Below are positions 7,049 to 11,048 of a DNA stretch of 11,048 nt, piece by piece. Every line of letters begins with the position of its first letter. Position 1 is the stretch's first letter. The notes under the pieces were generated by a model that saw only the letters and a list, made by a program, of their open reading frames with translations, did no database searches and was not told the DNA's origin. A program made the position numbers and the translations under genes. Source of the DNA: an uncultured Bacilli bacterium (lineage in GTDB: Bacteria > Bacillota_I > Bacilli_A > RFN20 > CAG-288); the NCBI GenBank assembly GCA_934725685.1, contig CAKVBX010000049.1, forward strand, positions 1 to 11,048. Direction: 5' to 3'.

Positions 7049-8191
7049 TCAGATTTCTTCCGTGAAAAGGTCGATGATGGTATCAATCTGAATTTGATTG
7101 ATGCCGATTCCCAATAAGTAATTGGCGATTTTCTGGGAGAGGGTTGTCCCAGAAGTCGAATTCAGTGTGCTGACGTAATTCGTCATGATACCAGAACGGT
7201 TTCTCGTTCCTCCAATCACCCCCAAATTGGAAAACTCATAATCCATGAAAAGATCGTCCTCAGAGACTCCTAGCAATCCATTGAGAAGATAGGTGACAAG
7301 ACCTGTTCTGTCGGTTCCGATATTGCAGTGATAGATGACGGGATAATTCTTTTCGTCACTCAAGAGCGTGAAGATCTGTTTGACCATGGATCTGTTGTTT
7401 TCCAGGATATTGCCGCAATAACCCATGGGGCACTGATAATAGTTCACATCCTCACCGAGTGCGGATTGGGTATAATGTCCGACTTCATTGTCATTCACGA
7501 GGCGCAGATCGATTTCTGAGCGGATTCCAAGATAATCATTCATTTGTCGGATTCCGTCTTCAGTGATTTCCACCTTCAGCGCAGCCGAAGAGGATTCATT
7601 CAACCTGCCGCAGCGATAGGCTAACCCTTGTCTGACCCTTCTATGTTCATCGATGAACCAACCGCCGATATCGCGTACATTCGTGATACCATCGATAAAC
7701 AGATTCCTGGGAGTATCTCCTTCCGTGATGAAAGATGCCACATCACTGGTATAAGTCCTTTTAAGATCAGACACCTTCCAATAATACTCCGTTCCGACTT
7801 TAAGGTTATACACTTCATATTGTGTTTCCTGTGTCTCATATTCCCAACTGTTGACGAAATCTGTCTGTTCTGAAATCTGAAGGACATAGGTCGGACTCGA
7901 TTCCGGCAAATCCGCTTCCCAGGAAAAAGAGATGAATTGAGGTCTGGAATTTTCCTGTTTCCCATTGATTCCAAGAGAGGACATCCCGTTAGCACCGACC
8001 ATCAGAAAGCGGTCCTGAAGATCGGTATGAAGTGCGGTCACCTCCACTGGATTGAGCCGGATTCCATATTCCTTCGCGGACTCCGTCACATTTTCAGACG
8101 GAGTCTCTTTGGTGGTCTCAGTTATTACGCTCTCCTTACCGCAGGATACAAGCGAAACGAAACACAGAATTGTCAGCCATTTCTTTTTCAT
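7049..8191 (-). CDS. Lipoprotein tyrosine phosphatase with FN3-like domain (Y_phosphatase3/PtpB-like)
   Basis: This 380-residue protein is predicted to be a lipid-anchored phosphatase on the outside of the membrane. A short signal peptide ends in the lipobox LVSC (C17), followed by a Ser/Thr/Glu-rich spacer. Residues about 83-157 look like a fibronectin type III domain (WEAD...YYWKV...ASFIT). From about 160 the phosphatase begins with N171-V-R-D-I-G-G, then R-x-G-x-x-Y-R-x-G-x-L and E-I-D-L-R, and carries the catalytic loop H288-C289-x-x-G-x-D-R295-T-G, i.e. CX5R. Relatives usually have Lys where this loop has Thr293 (HCxxGKDRTG), which may alter substrate preference. The start is supported by GAGGT 9 bases upstream. 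The ATG overlaps the stop of the preceding lipoprotein gene, so the two are coupled. The phosphatase call is confident. Whether it acts on proteins, phosphoinositides or phosphorylated glycans cannot be told. Confidence 0.9.
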   Translation of the reverse strand: MKKKWLTILCFVSLVSCGKESVITETTKETPSENVTESAKEYGIRLNPVEVTALHTDLQDRFLMVGANGMSSLGINGKQENSRPQFISFSWEADLPESSPTYVLQISEQTDFVNSWEYETQETQYEVYNLKVGTEYYWKVSDLKRTYTSDVASFITEGDTPRNLFIDGITNVRDIGGWFIDEHRRVRQGLAYRCGRLNESSSAALKVEITEDGIRQMNDYLGIRSEIDLRLVNDNEVGHYTQSALGEDVNYYQCPMGYCGNILENNRSMVKQIFTLLSDEKNYPVIYHCNIGTDRTGLVTYLLNGLLGVSEDDLFMDYEFSNLGVIGGTRNRSGIMTNYVSTLNSTSGTTLSQKIANYLLGIGINQIQIDTIIDLFTEEI

Positions 8192-10602
8192 AAAACTGTC
8201 ACCTCGATATTCTCAATAGCGATCTTTTTCGTCGTCTCATCTTTCGAATTGCGGGCCCAGAACCAGACTCCATTATCGGAGACATCATGGAATTCTTTTG
8301 CGATATAGGTCGGAGCATCGTTTTCATTCTTTGCGACACCGATGTTCGCCGTTCCATCCAGCCTTCGATACATGGTGATGTAAACCGTGTCATTCTGAGC
8401 GATGGAGATTGAGGAGGAATTCTGGAAATTCCCGTTCTCAATCTTATTCTCTCCGAAGCATATCTGGGCTTCGTGTTCTTGAACATCCCCGATACGGATA
8501 CAGAACTTGGACGCAGATTTCGCTCCCTCCAATGTCGCTTTGAATTTTGCAGTGTAAGCACCGCTGCACTTACCGAATTCCTTAAAGGTACAGGCATTCA
8601 GATTCAGCTTATCCCGATAATCCCATCCGTTCTTTGTCTGCATCGTGATAACATATTTTTTACCTTCCCGATGGACATAATCCGAATTATGGGAGTAGAT
8701 ATCAGCATCCGACAACGTCCCTTTTTCCACAGCGATACCGGAGACTTCACAGGAAGCGTTCTTTGTCGCGATTCTTACGGGAAGCTCCATAAAGAATGAA
8801 GAGAGATTCATCCATGGCGCACCATCCGGGAAATGCGCTTTTTTGCCATCGACAGTGATTTCAATCGCACCTTCCTCCGAATGAATTCTGATGTGATGGT
8901 CTTTCTCATCCAATCCTATGATGGGATCGGCGGAAAGATAAGATCCCTCATTGGTCTTATTCTGCTTTTCTGACTGAGTATAGGCCTTCACTGAGGCTGT
9001 CCCATTTCCGAAAGAGAAATAATATTGGTTGAATCTTCCGCCAAGGGAAACCAGAAGCTTGTTATCATCTTTACCGTGTCCATCATAGTTCCTGACATCA
9101 AAATCGAGTGTGAAGGAAGAACCGTAGACCTGTTGTTTCAGCTTAGCGCCATAAAGGGGCGAGTCATCATATTTTGTCTCATCACCGATTCCATCATTCT
9201 CATAGAGAGCCTCAGGGAAAACAAGATTATGGGAACCGGAGAGATATGCTCCTCCGGTAGCGACAAGATTCTCGTTTTCCGTAATCTGATCCCCTTTGGT
9301 GACTGGAATGGTATAACAATCCGACAGCTTTCCGCTCTGTGAGGATACGGTCACTTCCAATATGCCTTCGGGGGCGTAGGAATCGAGCTTGATGGTATGG
9401 TCTTCAACGGTCACGTAATCCCGGAAGGTTTCATTGACTTGGAAAAAGTATTGTTCTTTTGCATATTCCGGAGCTTTGACCAATTGGAAGTTCCTGCTTT
9501 CGCCTGCCTTAAGGGAAGTAGAGTCTTTTTGGGCGAATCTCAAGATATCCAATTTTGCATTATCGTTCCATTCTTTCTGAATTTCCTCCTCGATATCCTG
9601 TTGCTCATAACTGACATGATAATCCGTTATTTCAGCGCTTTGATTTTGGGAGAAGAAACCCGGATAGGTCGCTCTTGTCTCTTTGGACTCATACTGATAG
9701 TGATACCCATTGATATCAAGATAATAATATAGGCCGTTTCGGATCAATCTCAATCTGACCACCGATTTTCCATTTTCCACCGGGAAATCCAGTTCCTGAT
9801 ATTCCGGACAGGCCTCCTTGTCATAAATCGGTGTTCCCCATCCGGTGAAGAAATCTCTGAGATAAATCTCGTATTTTCCATCTTTGGTCTTATTTTTGTT
9901 TCTCAAGGCAGACCAAAATGCGGAGTTACCTTCATCGAGAAAGGAACCGATGCCAAAGGATTCTCCCGAGGAATAGAGCGGCACTTTCATCGTAGCGGAC
10001 AGAGCCCATTTCGTATCCTCTTTATAGGAAAGAGCGGTAGCCTGGACATTGCCCGGAATGGAAATCACGCCGTTTTCTTCGCGGATATCGCCGCGGATTA
10101 TGTTTTGATTCAAAAAGCCTTGAGTGACATGATAAGTCACCGATACCGGGTCCACTTCACCATGTTCTGCGAGTGTAAAGGTAATGGTCACGGTTCCCAC
10201 CGCCTTGAATTTGATTCTCGCATAATTATGATGGGAACTGACAAACAGCTCAATATCCGCAGCGTCCTTATTTCCGCCGAGATGATACCGAATGTCCTCC
10301 CCATCAACTTCCTTTCCATCCTTGCTGACTTTCAGCCTGACGACATCCTCATGAGAGGAATTCAGATCGAAATTCTTTTCACAGGATGTTTTTTCTTCGG
10401 TCCCGACCACTAGGACCATTCCATAAGTGGAGGGAGCCGCAATAGAGGCTGTAGACTCGGCGGAAACAGAAACAGAATCAGGCGTCACCTTCTCGGAAGT
10501 GACATCAGTGGACTCAGATCCTTTGTCACTTTCTTTCGCACCACAGGAAATAGACATGCCCATCAAGAGAATCAGACTGAGCAATCCAACACTTTTTTTC
10601 AT
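8188..10602 (-). CDS. Large multi-module lipoprotein of unknown function (Ig-like and concanavalin-like domains)
   Basis: I do not recognise a named family for this 804-residue protein. A signal peptide ends in SISC (C20), and a Ser/Thr/Glu/Val-rich spacer follows to about 58. A bacterial Ig-like domain (about 60-162) and a second one (about 350-445) alternate with beta-rich segments resembling concanavalin/LamG-type jelly rolls: about 165-335, 446-640 and 641-804. Each segment closes with a similar strand (x-x-x-N-x-x-x-x-x-x-x-x-V-x-x-E), suggesting a threefold repeated fold. No catalytic motif stands out, so a surface binding protein is the most likely role. The start is fixed by GGAGG 6 bases upstream. 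It is the first gene of operon B, behind a promoter with a cre site and direct repeats, and its TGA overlaps the phosphatase ATG. Its lipid anchor and spacer style match the phosphatase, so the two may work together at the membrane. Confidence 0.85.
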   Translation of the reverse strand: MKKSVGLLSLILLMGMSISCGAKESDKGSESTDVTSEKVTPDSVSVSAESTASIAAPSTYGMVLVVGTEEKTSCEKNFDLNSSHEDVVRLKVSKDGKEVDGEDIRYHLGGNKDAADIELFVSSHHNYARIKFKAVGTVTITFTLAEHGEVDPVSVTYHVTQGFLNQNIIRGDIREENGVISIPGNVQATALSYKEDTKWALSATMKVPLYSSGESFGIGSFLDEGNSAFWSALRNKNKTKDGKYEIYLRDFFTGWGTPIYDKEACPEYQELDFPVENGKSVVRLRLIRNGLYYYLDINGYHYQYESKETRATYPGFFSQNQSAEITDYHVSYEQQDIEEEIQKEWNDNAKLDILRFAQKDSTSLKAGESRNFQLVKAPEYAKEQYFFQVNETFRDYVTVEDHTIKLDSYAPEGILEVTVSSQSGKLSDCYTIPVTKGDQITENENLVATGGAYLSGSHNLVFPEALYENDGIGDETKYDDSPLYGAKLKQQVYGSSFTLDFDVRNYDGHGKDDNKLLVSLGGRFNQYYFSFGNGTASVKAYTQSEKQNKTNEGSYLSADPIIGLDEKDHHIRIHSEEGAIEITVDGKKAHFPDGAPWMNLSSFFMELPVRIATKNASCEVSGIAVEKGTLSDADIYSHNSDYVHREGKKYVITMQTKNGWDYRDKLNLNACTFKEFGKCSGAYTAKFKATLEGAKSASKFCIRIGDVQEHEAQICFGENKIENGNFQNSSSISIAQNDTVYITMYRRLDGTANIGVAKNENDAPTYIAKEFHDVSDNGVWFWARNSKDETTKKIAIENIEVTVL
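8201..8205 (-). promoter_or_regulatory. Ribosome binding site of the lipoprotein phosphatase
   Basis: GAGGT on the - strand lies 9 bases before the ATG at 8191 and inside the end of the upstream lipoprotein gene. Confidence 0.65.
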
Positions 10603-10608
10603 AAAAAT

Positions 10609-10613
10609 CCTCC
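10609..10613 (-). promoter_or_regulatory. Ribosome binding site of the multi-module lipoprotein
   Basis: GGAGG on the - strand, 6 bases before the ATG at 10602. Confidence 0.75.
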
Positions 10614-10617
10614 GTTG

Positions 10618-10631
10618 AAAAAGCGCTTACA
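10618..10631 (-). promoter_or_regulatory. cre-type operator (CcpA/LacI-family) overlapping the predicted transcription start of operon B
   Basis: The - strand reads TGTAAGCGCTTTTT, which matches the cre consensus TGWAARCGYTWNCW at 13 of 14 positions and contains the palindromic core AAGCGCTT. It lies just downstream of the predicted -10 and upstream of the RBS, a position where CcpA or another LacI-family protein would repress. No such regulator is encoded in the window. Confidence 0.7.
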
Positions 10632-10635
10632 CCGA

Positions 10636-10663
10636 ACTATAACAAACCATGGCAATAAAACAA
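10636..10663 (-). promoter_or_regulatory. Candidate promoter of operon B
   Basis: On the - strand TTGTTT (10663-10658) and TATAGT (10641-10636) are separated by 16 bases. The -10 is good and the -35 weak (3 of 6). The position fits the cre site overlapping the start point and the RBS at 10609-10613. Confidence 0.45.
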
Positions 10664-10668
10664 ACCAT
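10641..10668 (-). repeat. Two perfect 10-bp direct repeats in the operon B promoter
   Basis: ATGGTTTGTT occurs twice on the - strand (10668-10659 and 10650-10641), 18 bp from start to start. The distal copy covers the candidate -35 and the proximal copy fills the spacer up to the -10. Tandem half-sites of this kind are typical of AraC-family regulators, so the AraC protein of operon A is a candidate ligand. The 18-bp period is not a whole number of helical turns, and no copy was found upstream of operon A. Confidence 0.5.
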
Positions 10669-10790
10669 TAATTTTAAAGAGAAATGCGGATCGATACCCT
10701 CGCCCGCCCATCCCTTGAAGCATTGTCTTCTCCCATCGCTGAGAATTTACACATCGAAGCTTTTCTAGCAGATTAAAAGAAACAATCTCA

Positions 10791-11048
10791 TTACGTTTTA
10801 TCAGGCTGTCTCAAATTCATTTTGTCATTTCCCAAAAGAACTCTTCTTTGACAGCGGATCAAGAAAAGAATAACAAGAAATGCAGTGACCACTTCCGTGA
10901 CCGGCATCGCAAACCAGATGCTTTCGACAGGGAACACCGAAGGAAAGAGATAGATCAGAGCCCCGCTTAACCACATTCTTCCGGAATATTAGGTGCTGAG
11001 CTTTTCTTCCCCGGAATCCTTTCCATAGGGGACAACATCTATTGAGGC
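10791..11048 (-). pseudogene. C-terminal remnant of a MATE-family multidrug/cation transporter, interrupted and cut by the window edge
   Basis: The last 61 codons (from an ATG at 10976) encode two hydrophobic segments with the pattern ALIYLFP...F-P-V-E-S-I-W-F-A-M-P-V-T-E, as found near the end of MATE efflux proteins (helices 11-12), then a basic tail. The same frame continues upstream to the window edge but is broken by TAA at 10989-10991. A neighbouring frame across the break reads residues that would join the two halves plausibly (LIFRKNV), which suggests a pair of small indels rather than a short real gene. No RBS precedes the internal ATG. If the sequence is correct, this is a decayed gene unrelated to the glycan locus. 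If it contains an assembly error, it may be the intact end of a transporter. Confidence 0.55.

Noticed and set aside
6598..7086. - strand open frame spanning the terminator and the GH127 end
   Set aside because: It crosses the strong terminator, overlaps both flanking genes and encodes no recognisable domain.

Overview
The window looks like accessory chromosome from a low-to-mid GC Gram-positive bacterium (Bacillota). It encodes Gram-positive-style lipoproteins with Ser/Thr/Glu-rich linkers, LamG and InlB/Listeria-Bacteroides surface repeats, GGAGG-type ribosome binding sites and a CcpA-type cre sequence. All five intact genes end in TGA, so TGA is a normal stop and the reassigned Mollicutes code is excluded. 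A gut member of the Erysipelotrichia or a related Bacilli lineage is a reasonable guess, but it is an inference from gene style and not from a marker gene.

Layout: bases 1-371 hold no intact gene, only a coding-like remnant and the promoter/RBS region of the first operon. Operon A runs on the + strand (372-6918): a large exported LamG/InlB-repeat surface protein with a C-terminal membrane anchor; an AraC-family regulator whose start overlaps the previous stop; and a 1030-residue exported GH127-family (beta-L-arabinofuranosidase type) glycoside hydrolase carrying a LamG-like module and a cadherin-like module. A strong hairpin (6921-6958) ends this operon and probably also the convergent one. 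Operon B runs on the - strand (10602-7049): an 804-residue multi-module lipoprotein overlapping by ATGA a lipoprotein with an FN3-like domain and a tyrosine phosphatase domain (HCxxGxxRTG loop). Its promoter region contains a 13/14 cre match and two perfect 10-bp direct repeats. The right edge (10791-11048) is the end of a MATE-type transporter gene interrupted by an in-frame stop.

Working model (inference): a surface-polysaccharide or host-glycan utilisation/adhesion locus. The GH127 enzyme cleaves arabinofuranoside-like linkages outside the cell. The anchored LamG protein and the large lipoprotein bind glycans or the host. The AraC protein senses a related ligand, and the cre site puts operon B under carbon catabolite control. 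The extracellular phosphatase is the least expected component. No sugar transporter, kinase or isomerase is present in the window, and no RNA gene, CRISPR array or insertion sequence was seen.
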